Below, piece by piece: positions 1-11,600 of a DNA stretch of 64,000 nt. Every line of letters starts with the position of its first letter. The first letter of the stretch is position 1. A program made the position numbers and the translations under genes. Source of the stretch: Ficedula albicollis (taxonomy: Eukaryota; Chordata; Aves; Passeriformes; Muscicapidae); contig NC_021678.1 of assembly GCF_000247815.1 (NCBI RefSeq), positions 26,521,062-26,585,061 on the forward strand. Direction: 5' to 3'. Below the pieces are notes generated by a model. The model was not told where the DNA came from, did no database searches, and saw only the letters and a list, made by a program, of their open reading frames with translations.

Positions 1-571
1 AGACAAGATGAGAGACTCTTCCACACAGCCATAAGACAGGTCCTTAATTCATCTGAACAAGCAAGTATCTCCCCTTGTCTCTGGTGACCTCTGCATGGTG
101 CCTCATGTTTTGAAGCATGAATAGATGGATACTCTGATATAAGTGATACCTCTCCCTGTGCTTCCTACAGGGAAAGCTGCAGAGATGCCAAGGCCACCAA
201 TCAGGAGTAGCAGCATGAATTGTGCCTGTGTGTTCTTGCTCACACGCTGGCCAAGGCATTCAGCACCTTTGTACTCAAGTGCCCATGACAAGACAAAGCA
301 CAGACAAAAAGAGGTGATCAGGATTCTGCTTTTCAGGTAAAACCACTCCAAGCCTAGAAAGCAGTTCTCATCTCTTGTGCTTTGGAGTCAATGCACTGCT
401 GTGTACCTCTTGTGACACATGGCTAAACCAAAATCCAACCTGTTTTGCACAACAGTTTAACCACCACTACATCTGAAACATGGTTAGCTGCACACCATCA
501 CACAACAGCTCACCCAGAGAAGCAAAATTCAACTGCCCAACCCAAAGTTATAAATATAAAGCAAAACCAAC
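1..571 (-). other. XPNPEP1: XPNPEP1 intron, 5' part (incomplete)
   Basis: This is intronic sequence downstream of the 572-664 exon. Short chance frames only. No further XPNPEP1 exon, RNA gene or repeat is recognised. Confidence 0.75.
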
Positions 572-664
572 CTGCTGGAATAATGAAAGGGTCCACTCCC
601 ACCTTTGAGCCTTCTGGGAGGACACTCACTAGCCAATCCTCCTGAGTAGGTGTATCTTTCAGAC
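572..664 (-). CDS. XPNPEP1: XPNPEP1 fourth coding exon (about residues 96-126)
   Basis: This 93-bp exon completes the split glycine and reads 30 codons, from [20 protein letters not shown] to [10 protein letters not shown], leaving G for the aspartate that starts the next exon in the family. The acceptor TTGAAG (AG at 666-665) and donor GTTGGT (from 571) are both GT-AG. The intron separating it from the previous exon is only 274 bp (665-938). The next exon (family sequence DYWKKMAK...) was not found in 1-571, so the gene continues beyond the left edge, including all the metal-binding Asp/His/Glu residues. Confidence 0.96.
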
Positions 665-938
665 CTTCAAGGATTAAAAAAAAAAGAAGTTCAAAGAAGC
701 AGTCACATTGAAACATTCCCACACTATGCAAAAAGTCCAAGCTAATGCATCAGATATGTCTACTAATGAATGTCTAGACACACAGGCAAGAGTTGTCACA
801 GGACACTAAAGAAGAAGCCGTGTATCCAACACGTCCCTAAATCTCGGCATGATGAGATATTTCTACAGCTCAAGCTGTACTTCTGTGAAGCAACTATTCT
901 CCATTATCAGTGGAGCAGTGTCCCAGGCTCCTGCATAC

Positions 939-1043
939 CCATTTTCATGAGGGTCCAGTTGCTGTCCATTTGATGTGCAGCTTGCAGGAAGTAGCGACCA
1001 TCAGTCCACATGGCTGCGTGCTGCTCAGTGACGATGGCGGTAC
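939..1043 (-). CDS. XPNPEP1: XPNPEP1 third coding exon (about residues 61-96)
   Basis: This 105-bp exon completes the split glycine (GT), reads 34 codons beginning [20 protein letters not shown] and ending SNWTLMKM, and leaves a final G. The acceptor is CCTAG (AG at 1045-1044) and the donor is GTATGC at 938. The [11 protein letters not shown] motif is a hallmark of the N-terminal domain of M24B X-prolyl aminopeptidases. Phase fits exactly with both neighbouring exons. One residue (AAH versus AAK in human, from memory) is a normal species difference. No frameshift or stop is seen. Confidence 0.97.
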
Positions 1044-2740
1044 CTAGGCAGGGAGGCAGAAAGGAGATTCAGGGTAGGCAGCCACCATGCAGAGACACAG
1101 ACAGCAGGAACAGTGTCTGAAATTCACTCTAATTCCCTAGAAAGCACCTCTGACCACTGTTCAAAAGTTATTCCTGTTTCAGTGGAGATATTTACTGTTT
1201 CCCCTGCACTGTGACCTTCCAAATCCTATTGGAGACAGTATGCACGAGGATGCACCTTAACGAATAGGCTCAGATGAACTCAACTTAAGCAAATCTCAGC
1301 CAGTGGAACTAGGTTAAGTGGGGCTTTCCAAATCTCCTGTTATAGAGACTGTGGTCTACACTTGGCTGTTGTCACAGTAACATATACTGTACATCCCTGA
1401 AGTCCATCCCATCTTCTTTTGGAGAGGAAGCCTGGGCCACCCACAAAACAGAGGTGATACCAGGCCTGCAGACATGGGTATCACTCCCAGCTGTCAGCTG
1501 AACCCCTTTCCCAAATGTTATGGCTCTAGCAGAGATGGCTGAACAGGAAACATGAACATAAACTTCTGCTGGTTTCATTGTCTGTCCCATTCCACTGACT
1601 CCAGATGGAGGGATGCAAGCAGACAGCTGAGGGGCACTGACATCTCAGCAAGGCACTCAAGCTGCCTTGCCCTTGACAATATAAAACAAAACAAACCACG
1701 GCACAAACTGAAACTGAATCCAAGTCTTTGGAGTCTGCCTCTTGACCATACTCTGTCACAAAAAACTGATGCTCAGATTAGCAGAGCGCAGTTTTCAATT
1801 ATAAACTCATTGTCTTCTATTGAATTCCCCCAGCACAAACCCCATTTTAAGTTCCTTCAGCCTGAAAAGATGAAGCAAGAAACACAAGGTGAGCCCCTGT
1901 GTGAAACCTCAATGATTTGCTGCACATTAGGCTGAGAACAGACCTTCCAAGTACATAACAAGGACACAAATTAGAGAGGAAGGTTATGAAGAGGTCGTGC
2001 AGAAGGGGCAAAATTAATACAGGATTCATGTTAGCCATTAACAGCAGCCCACAGCACTGGATTTATCACCTTCCAAATGAAGTCCCAGAGCTCATAGGAA
2101 CTGATGAATAGACCCTCCAAACACAGATACCAGTATTTATTAAACTGATATATAATTAGAGGGGAAAAAACCTTCAGCAGATTAAAGTGACTTTCCAACA
2201 ACCACAGAGCAGAGTAATTTGCACAGCTTAGGGTACAGCTAGGGTAAAAACTAGGTCTCTTGAAACACAGACCTATCCTACAGCCAAGAAAACATCCTGT
2301 CTCGGCAAGATAAGCAAACTTTTCCACAGTGCTCAGTTTCCAAATGCAGAGTTTCTGGCCCTGGCTCTGTTTAAACAGAAAGGCCAGCTAAAGTCCATCC
2401 ACTATTCACCCAGCCCAAACGGGCAACGTAAAAATCTATTCATACTGGCTGCACATCAAAAGAAATGACCGCAGGTTACAGGCACCACGTTAAAGAGTTA
2501 ACAGGATTTTATTTTATGAGAGGTTCATTTAGGGGTCAAACATTTTCTGAAAACTTGTTATTTCGCTGATATTACATAATTCCAGTGGGTAGCCAAGACA
2601 TAATTCTGCAGATGCTGAAATGGGAATAAAACAGTCCAAACAAGCTGGAGAGATTTTCTTTTCCATCCTGCCTCTATGCCATGAAAGGAACTATTTCTTT
2701 AGAGGAGAATTATGCAAGAACCCAAGTTCTGGAGAGGTAC
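1044..2740 (-). other. XPNPEP1: XPNPEP1 intron (1.7 kb)
   Basis: Bounded by the donor after 2741 and the acceptor before 1043. I see no additional exon or mobile element. The open frames here (up to 127 codons on the opposite strand at 1552-1935) match nothing I know. Confidence 0.85.
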
Positions 2741-2804
2741 CTGCAGAGCCATCAAATCCAGAGATGAACGCCCTTCTGCAATCACAGGGTGCAATGTACT
2801 CGCT
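2741..2804 (-). CDS. XPNPEP1: XPNPEP1 second coding exon (residues 40-60 plus one base)
   Basis: This 64-bp exon reads 21 codons ([20 protein letters not shown], then A) and leaves a single G to be completed by the next exon. It is bounded by a TTTTCTAG acceptor (AG at 2806-2805) and a GTACCT donor (2740 downward). The peptide is nearly identical to the vertebrate XPNPEP1 segment that follows GDAHQ and precedes the split glycine. It belongs to the N-terminal creatinase-like domain, which is structural and shapes the dimer rather than binding metal. The upstream intron (2805-8516) is 5.7 kb. Confidence 0.96.
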
Positions 2805-4856
2805 CTAGAAAACAAAAGAGGCAGCAATTATTTATAGCAGCAGGGGAAAAAAACAATCAGCTGATGACAAATACTTTGATAAGCTTTTTCTACTAGAGGA
2901 CACCAGAGAGAGAACAAAATGAGTTAAAAATTCCTGGGCTCTACTCCACTGTGATTACACTGTATTTATGTTCAACTGCTGGATTTTTTAAGTTGCAGCA
3001 CTTTTCTCCCACAAACATCTGTAAACACTGAAGTGCTTCAGAGTTTGCAGACATTTATTTCACACTCAGCCTCCCCTTTGGGCAACAAACAAATCATGCC
3101 TTTGAAGCTGCAACGTGAAGGGAAGGGAAACCAGAAGCACCCCTTGATCTTGGGGTAATCAGCATACAAATTCTGTAAAATTCACTGTCTCCACTGAAGT
3201 CCCCTCACTGGCATTTATAAGAATTCCTTTAAGACTTTTTTTCCCCTGTGATAGTGACATTGAAAGAAAATCATCAAGGTGGCAAGACTGTAAAAAATTT
3301 AACCCTTGGGACCTTTCATAAATAGATACTGATCCTTTCACTTCTACCTTGCCTACTCAAAATGAGACTACAGCAAAAACCACCAGACCATGGTTTGATG
3401 GATGAGAGGGAATCAAAGGCTATTAGTCCATCTTCATCCTAAATCTGTCATAACCTGTGTTTCTGGACACATCTTTTCAGAATGTTGTAGAAGAGCCTGA
3501 AAATGCATAGACACCTGATATTAACAGGAACTGCCAAAATTAAAAGAACAACTGAATCTTCACATGGCCCACATGACTTTTTTATGGGATTCCATTCTGG
3601 CAAGTTTGTAGGTCAGAACTGCTGAGTAGGCCTGTTAATGAACTAGTGCAAATCAGCAAATCAGCTTAATCCAGGCTGACAGCACTGACGTTTTAGCTGC
3701 AAAACCCCTGGATTTGTACCTTACAAATGGTCTGAAATCCAGCCTGTTTCTTTGCCCCCAGCTGTGCAAGAGCAAAAGAAACATCTTAGGAACTGAGCTA
3801 AGAAATCACAGCCCAATTCTCAGGTGCTTTTAGTCCCTACTGTGATAGAACCACCTGATTGTTAAAAAATACTCCCTTCAAATCTGTTACTCTTCACTCT
3901 TCTTAAGAAGACAGAAGGTTCAAAGCACAGAAGTGAGCAAGCAAGCAGCACAAATTACAGCACCTGGGACCAACTCTTTATTTCTGCTCCAAATCACACC
4001 ATGATCAAGCCCTTTCCACAACAGCCATGTCTCTCCCCTCCTGGGAGAAGCCAACCAACCATTCACCACTAACATTTTGAAACTGAACCTTGTGTCAGCA
4101 AATCTCCTGGCCCAAAAGAGGATCTTGTTGAGTGGCTTTTGCTCCCAATTTCCAGGAAACATTCCTGCTATATTCAGATTCCAGAGAAATCCTCCATTTT
4201 ATCCAAACACTGTGAAAACCGGCAGAAAGGAGGGGGTATGGAGACCATGCATGCCCTCCTCTCTATCCCTGTTAGTTTCCTGTGCTTTTTCTTGTCCAAC
4301 CCCAGAGGGCTGTGACATGTTCAGCAGCTGTGGGGAGAAGGGAGGTCAGGATATCCACCTTGGGAAAGGATGACTGCCCCACAGCTCCAGCTGATGGGGT
4401 GGATCCCTCAGACCCACACAGCACATAATCACCATTGAGCCCCTTTAAAAGGATGGCAAAGGCAACAGCAGACAGAGTGGACAAAGTTGTTGAGGGAACA
4501 GAATCAAGTGTTTGTTTCCTCACTGCCTGCCTCAGAGCAGCAGGACAGAACATGAAGGCAGAGTGATGCCAGACCAGAGGATTCCTCATTTCAACACTCC
4601 CCAGAGACTATTCAGCCTCTTGACTGCTATGACTCTCCTCTCCTACACTTCCCCTCTCAAAGGTGGGACATCATCTCCCAGGGTGCAATGACAACAGGAG
4701 ATACTGGAAATCTCCCATCATGGATCACATCACTTAAGTACATCCCAAATGATGCACTTAAGTACAAATGAGACCAGTGATTTCTTTTCCATTTCTCTTG
4801 ACCAACACAGCAGAGAAAACAGGCTACTTTGCATCTGAAGACAAGCAACTTCACAT

Positions 4857-5080
4857 TCTTAGCAGGGGTCAACACCATAGAATGATGAAATTGATGAAAA
4901 CAACTTAAAAAAAATACAAAAGGAAAAGAAGTGTATGAGTTTTAGATACGGTAAAAGCTGACCCAAACTCTTAGCAGGGGTCAACACCATAGAATGATGA
5001 AATTGATGAAAACAACTTAAAAAAAAATACAAAAGGAAAAGAAGTGTATGAGTTTTATATATGGTAAAAGCTGACCCAAA
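4857..5080. repeat. Two-copy tandem duplication, 112-bp unit
   Basis: Copies at 4857-4968 and 4969-5080 both run from TCTTAGCAGGGGTCAACACC to GCTGACCCAAA. They differ by one extra A in an internal A run and by a few substitutions near TTTAGATACGG versus TTTATATATGG. The divergence shows a real duplication rather than an assembly stutter. Confidence 0.93.
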
Positions 5081-5131
5081 TAAGCAAAGACCTTGACAGC
5101 ATGGACCTCATGCTATCCCATTCACAGACAA

Positions 5132-5263
5132 ATCCAGTGAGTGTTTTGAGAGTTTACAGTGAGACAGAAGAGCTTTAAAAGGGAGTATCGGGGAAAGATC
5201 CAGTGAGTGTTTTGAGAGTTTACAGTGAGGCAGAAGGGCTTTAAAAGGGAGTATCAGGGAAAG
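5132..5263. repeat. Two-copy tandem duplication, 66-bp unit
   Basis: Copies at 5132-5197 and 5198-5263 share ATCCAGTGAGTGTTTTGAGA through GGGAGTATC(G/A)GGGAAAG, with three substitutions. It lies only about 50 bp from the 112-bp duplication. Confidence 0.93.
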
Positions 5264-8200
5264 AGTTCATTCATCTGTCAGTCCAAATTCTTGCACACCC
5301 ACCTGTTCTGTTCCATGCAGCAATCCCCACTGTGTAAAGATGAGCCCATGTTTTGCACAAGCTAAAATTACTTGGGGAACACCTGCGTGTGCCACACAAA
5401 GCACAGACCACAGCACAGTGAGAGCAAGTTATTTCCCTGGGGATTGTCTTGCAGCTCTGATGGCCTTCAACCTGGCCCTCATCAGTCCTTTCACAGCTTC
5501 TCACCACAGCTGTCAGTCACACAGACAAAACTGGGGGCTACATCACAAAAACCCCTCATCTAATCCAGGAAGAACCCCCAAAAAAATCAGTGCTGCTTAT
5601 TCCCAGAGCCTGCACGGTTGTGCTGTAAACATGTTGAAGCTCATTCTAGTCTACTGTCAACCAAGATCAGCAATGCAAAGTGCATCTGGCTACCCTTAGA
5701 GCCACGTCAATGCTGTCATTAAAGAACAAACACTGCAGGGTACCTGGAGGGAGGGAGGTATTCAGTGCCAAAAACCCAACTGCATTGGTAAGATCTGAAA
5801 CACGCCAGAGCAACCCGTGCACAAGCCATCTTTTGCTCTGTAACTCAGCTGACTCCTCAGCTCAGCACAAGTGTGTGTCAGAGGAGCCAGCCCTGAGCAG
5901 AAGACAGCACCTCTGCCAACCCAAACATGGGGCCCTAAGCTGGGCAGGTGCTTCCTTCATGTGGATGAGCAGCCAAACCTGACCAAATTTGTTTTGAGTC
6001 AAGGCCTGGAGGGTGAAGCCAGCCGCGGTTAAGCTGTGACTGGCTCCAAACCCAAGCTCTAATCCAAACATCATTCCCTCCCATCAAGAAGCAGCTCTGC
6101 CAATCTCTGAACAGTCCCATATGGGCAAACTCCAGATTCAATGTAAACACATAATCAACATAAAAATGGATCCTGCCTTTACCACTGCAACATCCCAGAA
6201 GCTCTGACATTTTTAACCAAACCACAAAGGGTTTAGGTGCCTGATTCCTAAAAGCACAGCTTTTCATCCCTTCATGATCCTTGGGCACCTGTAGCCACCC
6301 AGCATGCATGAAAACAAGTAGGACACTTCGGGTCCAATTCCACTTTTGGCTGGGACTGTCATCCTTTCTCATCAGCCCCTGGACCACCCAGGTCCCCAAG
6401 GAAAAAGTCTGCTTCTCTGACTTCTTATCACCAGCATCAAAGTTTTCAAAAATTAAAGCAGCCAGCCAATATCCAGGGCTGAGTGCAAGAGCCACAAATC
6501 CAAGGCAGCCTTGGTTAAGTCTGAGTCAGAGACAGCTGTGTTTGAGAAGCTCTCCAAGTCTTTCAGTTCCTTACACAATTAAACAGGGAAAGCAAAGGAT
6601 ACAACTTGTAGCAAGTCTCCTGGCAGTATGATAATCTAAGCTGCCTAACCTTGCAGGAAAATCAATATTAAAAGCATCACAGAAATCTGAGCTCATCAAT
6701 ATTCCCAGTGTTTCAAAGACAAATTACTCAGCGAGTTGCAAAATCAGGGTGTATCACCATCAACCCAATCCAGGGGTTCATTTGCAACCAGAAGGGAATA
6801 AAGTTTCCCCCAGTCTAAACCCTGTGGCAACACCACAGGAGGGAAAGCCCTATTTGTTGACAAGTTCTGTGATGCAGATGCCAAGACAGCCTCAGGAATA
6901 GCTGAGAGAGGCAAGGACAGCAATACATAGCTTGTTTGGGCTGTGGGGAGGAAATGGCTTAGGCCACCAAACACTTGGGTATCATTATAACCACAGTATT
7001 CTGAGTCATGGAGGGAGCTGCCTAAGAGCAAAATCTGACTGCAAGGCTGTAAAGTTCTTGTCTGCACACAGGAAACAAACCTTGCTTGGAACATGAAGCA
7101 GTTTCAAATCACAGGTCATCACAATTTACCCGGAATCAGTAATGCTGTTCTGGGATCAACAGGTTTCTGTCATTGGCAAAAACTGCATCAATTCCCAACC
7201 CTTACAGAAAAAAAATCCTGCACCAGCTATTCAGGAGGCACCAGAATCAGCAGTTTTTAGTAATTGTTTCTATTCAGATAGATTCCCTCTGCAGAGAAAC
7301 CTGACCAACTCGCCTGGCAGGAAATAGCAACATGGGGTGCTCTGCTTAACTGCACTCTGTCAAGAAAAAGAAAGCAACAGAAAAACCCAGAAGTCCTGAG
7401 GGTCACATTCTTCAACTCACATGACAGCATTTAATGTCTAGTGAAATGAAACCAGAGTTATATATGGAGAGAGGCAGCTTGAGGCAGGAATGCAGCAGAC
7501 AATAGCAGCTGCAGAAAACGCCTTCCCCCTACCTGCCCAAGTTTGGCTCTCCCTATGAGGAAACACAGTGCTGCACATATGGTCCCAGGGCACAGGCAAG
7601 TCTGGACCCAGCTCACCCCAGTGCCAAGTCAAGGGCAAAGGTTCTGATTCAGTTGCATTTTGCTCTTGTGCACCCTAGGGTAAAAGGGAGCTTTGGGTGT
7701 GAGCCAGTAAAGCTTCAGGTCTTTTGTTTCCTGAAAATGGATGAGGAGGGAAAAACCCTCAGCAGTTCTTGGGTCTCCTAACAGAGCAAACAGAAGATTG
7801 AAACTTGCACATGAGCAAGCAGGGGACGGTTCACCAATTTAAAATTTATGTCACAGACTACAAAATTCTTAACAGTGGAAGCAGCACACAACAGTTACTG
7901 CCACAGGTTACCACCGTGGACCCAGATTTGCCTCCTGTCTTTAGTGCACAGATCATGATGCAGAGCAGCATGGAAGGGGAAGCATCACTGTGGTCTGTTC
8001 CTTCTCGGCCCCTTCTAAGGCCCCTCCATGGGGGATATGAAGGGCTAAAGCATAATGCAACAAATTCCACCAAAAACTGGATCTAGCAGAGAAAACTCTG
8101 CAACCAAACCTTTGCTACATTACTTGAGAATATATATTGATCAGGAGGTGCTACTGGGGAAAGTAAAGCCCAGATAAAGCCTGTTCCTCCCAAGTAAATC

Positions 8201-8516
8201 CATTTTTCCCAACAGCCAGGATGGGCACAGCAAGTGCCCTGGCAAGCTCCTTTTTCTGCAGCGTGAGCTCCCTGAAGACAATCCAATGAAAAGCTGTTGG
8301 TGGAACTTTCACTCTGATTTGTTACAAGAACATAAAACCCTCAGTCTCCTGAACAGACCCCAGAAATGTTTTCCAACATGATATTTCTCAGGTTTCCCAG
8401 ACTTTTATGCTAAAACCATTAAAGCGAGTGAACAAGGGATGATTTTAGTTATACCTGACTTTTATATTTTGCAGGAAAGGAAAGTATGACCATTGCCATA
8501 ATGCATCCATCCATAC

Positions 8517-8633
8517 CTGGTGGGCATCTCCAGAGGGCACTATGTAGGCTTGGACAGGCTCCTGTACATATCTGGGATTCTTCATCACCTGCCGCAGTTG
8601 CTTCAGCAGCTCTGTTGTAATTTTCGGACTCAT
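8517..8633 (-). CDS. XPNPEP1: XPNPEP1 first recognised coding exon (residues 1-39)
   Basis: This exon encodes the N-terminus of X-prolyl aminopeptidase 1, a cytosolic Mn-dependent M24-family enzyme that removes an N-terminal residue preceding proline, for example from bradykinin. The minus strand reads 39 codons from ATG (8633-8631), starting [15 protein letters not shown] and ending IVPSGDAHQ, directly followed by a GTATGG donor at 8516. The match to vertebrate XPNPEP1 (MPPKVTSELLRQLRQ..., from memory) is strong and collinear. The ATG context (AAG before, A after) is adequate. A pyrimidine-rich acceptor ending TTGCAG at 8642 lets the exon begin at 8641 with GTAGGAAG before the ATG. There is no in-frame stop in those eight bases, so a longer N-terminus reaching back into exon 1 is possible, as in a longer human isoform. 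The start is chosen by homology to the canonical form. Confidence 0.95.
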
Positions 8634-8641
8634 CTTCCTAC

Positions 8642-11600
8642 CTGCAACTAAACAAACATGAAACTTCAGTGTTTCTCCAGACATCTCAGGTCACCCACAT
8701 GCAGAGGCTGGAGGAAGCTGTCTCCACTGGAAACTCCCCTTGAGGACAACTGTGCCAACATCAACCCTCTCAGACAAGAATTTCACCTGTCTTGTCCCTT
8801 CATTCATGTTCCCTGAGAACAGGAAATCAGGTTAAGGCCAGAGAGTCAAAGCTGGCCTGTCCTGGAAAGGATATTTCCCACCAGGAACATGCCCTGTGCT
8901 GATACATGTAGACTTAGCACACTGGTCAACCCCTTCTTGCATGTATACAGCACCAGGAACCAAGCACCTCAGACATTCCCTATAACAGCCAGGAAAGGTC
9001 TTGGCATGGGAGCCAAGTACCCACAGATCAGAACCAGCCCCACCTATGAAGTGACTGAGAGAAACTTTCAGTCTTTTAACTCTAGGGCTGGGGATGCTGT
9101 GGCTAATACACCACAAGAGCAGAGGCTGCTGGGAGACAAAGACACACATCAGGAACTCAGAAATGGACCAATTACAAATGTAACTTTTAGAAGTTTTACT
9201 CTAGCCCAGAATTTCATGGTGAACTAGTAACTGAATTAACTCAGACAAAAGAAATCTGCTCCCAAGGACATTCAGAGGGATGCATTCACCAGCCACATTG
9301 ACCTCAGGGCTGCATACTAGTTCACCTAGCAAGAACACAAGTGTAACAGGAGGGGAACAGCCCACTGAGCTCTCCCAATTGACTGCCAGAGGACAACTGA
9401 GGATGGTTGTGGGAATGTTCTCTAAAGACCTTTGGCAGATGTTCTGCAGATCTCAGCTGGTGTCAGGCAGGGGTGGGGCACAGCCTGGATGGCACACAGC
9501 AGATCAGAGGGAAAAACAAGGGCACAGGCCATTCACCCTCCCTGGCTGTGTCTTTGCAATGGATGTGCCTTTGGCATTGCAGGGAACAGCAGCCTCTCAG
9601 TGTGCACCCCCAAAACCCTCAGCAGCCAGCGGCCGCAGTGAGCACCTGGCACAGGGATGCGTCAGGCCCTGCTGCTGTGCTGGCACAAGAGATGGCTGCA
9701 GTGGGAGGCACACGCTGGCTGCAGAGGATGGCTGGCCAGAAAAACAATGAAAATCAAGCAGCCTGAACCTTTTCAGAGGTTCTCCACCTTTTTCTTCACT
9801 CATATCTCAAAAGCATGCCCAAAGTGGGATAATCCCCTTCCTGGATTTCTCCCCACTCGCTTCACGTCTTTAAGAACTCTTATAACTTTAATGCTGTCAC
9901 TTTCCAGGGCAAGGTGGGTTATGTGCTGCTTGAAGGCCATGCTATGAAGTATTTTATTCTCACCAGTTAATTTCACAGCTCGTTTCACAGCCATGTCTAC
10001 AAACAGGTCATAGACAGAAGAAGCAAACAGCATGCAAGTCCCAAACATTTTTTGCTTATCCAGGCACTTGTTCTTTTTACACCTCAGTAGCTACCAGGAG
10101 TCACAGATGACATTACAGTCTTATGGCAAAACACAATAAGGCACAGTCTCTGCCCTGTGATGTCTGCCATCTAAACAGAGAGGCAGAGAAGCTGCCTCCT
10201 TTTCACAAGGTTTGATTTGACCAAGGTCACACAGCAGTGCTGTGACCAAATCACAAACTGAACCAGGATCTGATGCATTCAGGTACAAAGAAAACCCAAG
10301 ACCACCATTCACATGTCTCATCATAGGAAGCCTGGAACACACCAGACCTGTGTGAGCCTGACTGTGCCCCCAGAGTCCTTTAAAACCCAGACCACAATAA
10401 GCAAATCAAGCTCAAAAGGCACCATACACTATATCCTCAAACTGGTATCTCATCCCTTTGCTGGGGACTACATCTCAGATTTATTACCCGGACAAATTTC
10501 ATTGTTTTATACAGTGTTTGCAAGCTACACTGAACTTTATAATACTGTGATTGCTTCTGTTTGTCCTCCACAGCAAGCTGCTGTAACATTCTATAAGATT
10601 GCTGCTGATTTATGTTCAGATAGAATGAAACACACAGGAGAGAGAGCAATAACATAGCGACTAGCCAGCAGAAAAGAATCTTTCTACAAACTCATAAGGA
10701 CACAGCTTCCTTTCTTGGCCTGTGCTTTGTCTCCAGGAGTCTAGAAATCTCATATAAATAGGCAAGGCATGACAAGGCTTTGCCTTTTAATAAAGCTCCT
10801 TGCTGACAAGCCATGGTTTTCTTAGCAAGATGAGATTCTCTCAAGGACAAAAAAAAATAATTTTAAAAGTACTCTCACTGTTGAAAGATTTGCTTGCAAT
10901 ATTAACAACACAACTAAGGTAGATTAAAACAAAACCCATGTTAAGGAGGACACATATTTTGGAATACACAATATAAGAAGTGGCTTTCAAAATACTCTCC
11001 ACAAACTTTACAATAAAAATTGTCTTCAGTTTCTGGAGAAATAGAAAAAATAGAATTTTTTCTCAGAGATAGTTGGTGGCCATTTACTCTGGTTACCCCT
11101 ATAAGCCTTAACAGGTTTCCTCCCTTGGCCATAATTACAAGCCTCTACAAAGTTCAAGCAGCTTCTCTATCATTATTTCTATCATTGTTTAATCAGTCCA
11201 GTGATTAAAATGAAACACAGCTGAAATTAAGGCAGTGGCTGTGCAGTGCAAAAACCAGTCTCATTTCCTGCCCTAACTGTTTCAAAGGTATCAGGCTCAC
11301 TTGTTACCTGTCTCTGCAGTTCCCCACGTCTGGATGCCACTTGTCTCTGCTCACACAAAATACCATCCAGCTCTTTGCTCAGCCTTCATAAGCTCCACTG
11401 TGCCTGAGAAAGCAAAGGGCAAAACTGAAGTGGTAACAAACTTTGCCCTCCCATAAAACATTCTCAACCCCAGCAATGAGCTGAAAATGCATTAACACTA
11501 CGTTCTTAGTGGTAAGATTAGAGATGTACTGGGAACAGGGAACATCAAGGGTCAGGCATTTGCTTGTCAAGATTTATGATTAAATCTTGCAAGTGTCTGC

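Larger units (their letters stand above)
2805..8516 (-). other. XPNPEP1: XPNPEP1 intron (5.7 kb)
   Basis: Intron between the start-codon exon and the 64-bp exon. It contains two tandem duplications (4857-5080 and 5132-5263), listed separately. A 186-codon minus-strand frame at 5935-6495 has no recognisable homology and no splice-compatible phase evidence, so it is treated as chance. Confidence 0.85.

Noticed and set aside
4857..5263. CRISPR-like or satellite array
   Set aside because: Only two copies of each unit, contiguous and without spacers, in a bird intron.
5935..6495. 186-codon minus-strand frame in an XPNPEP1 intron
   Set aside because: No recognisable domain, no codon pattern or splice support, and tryptophan-rich composition as in chance frames.
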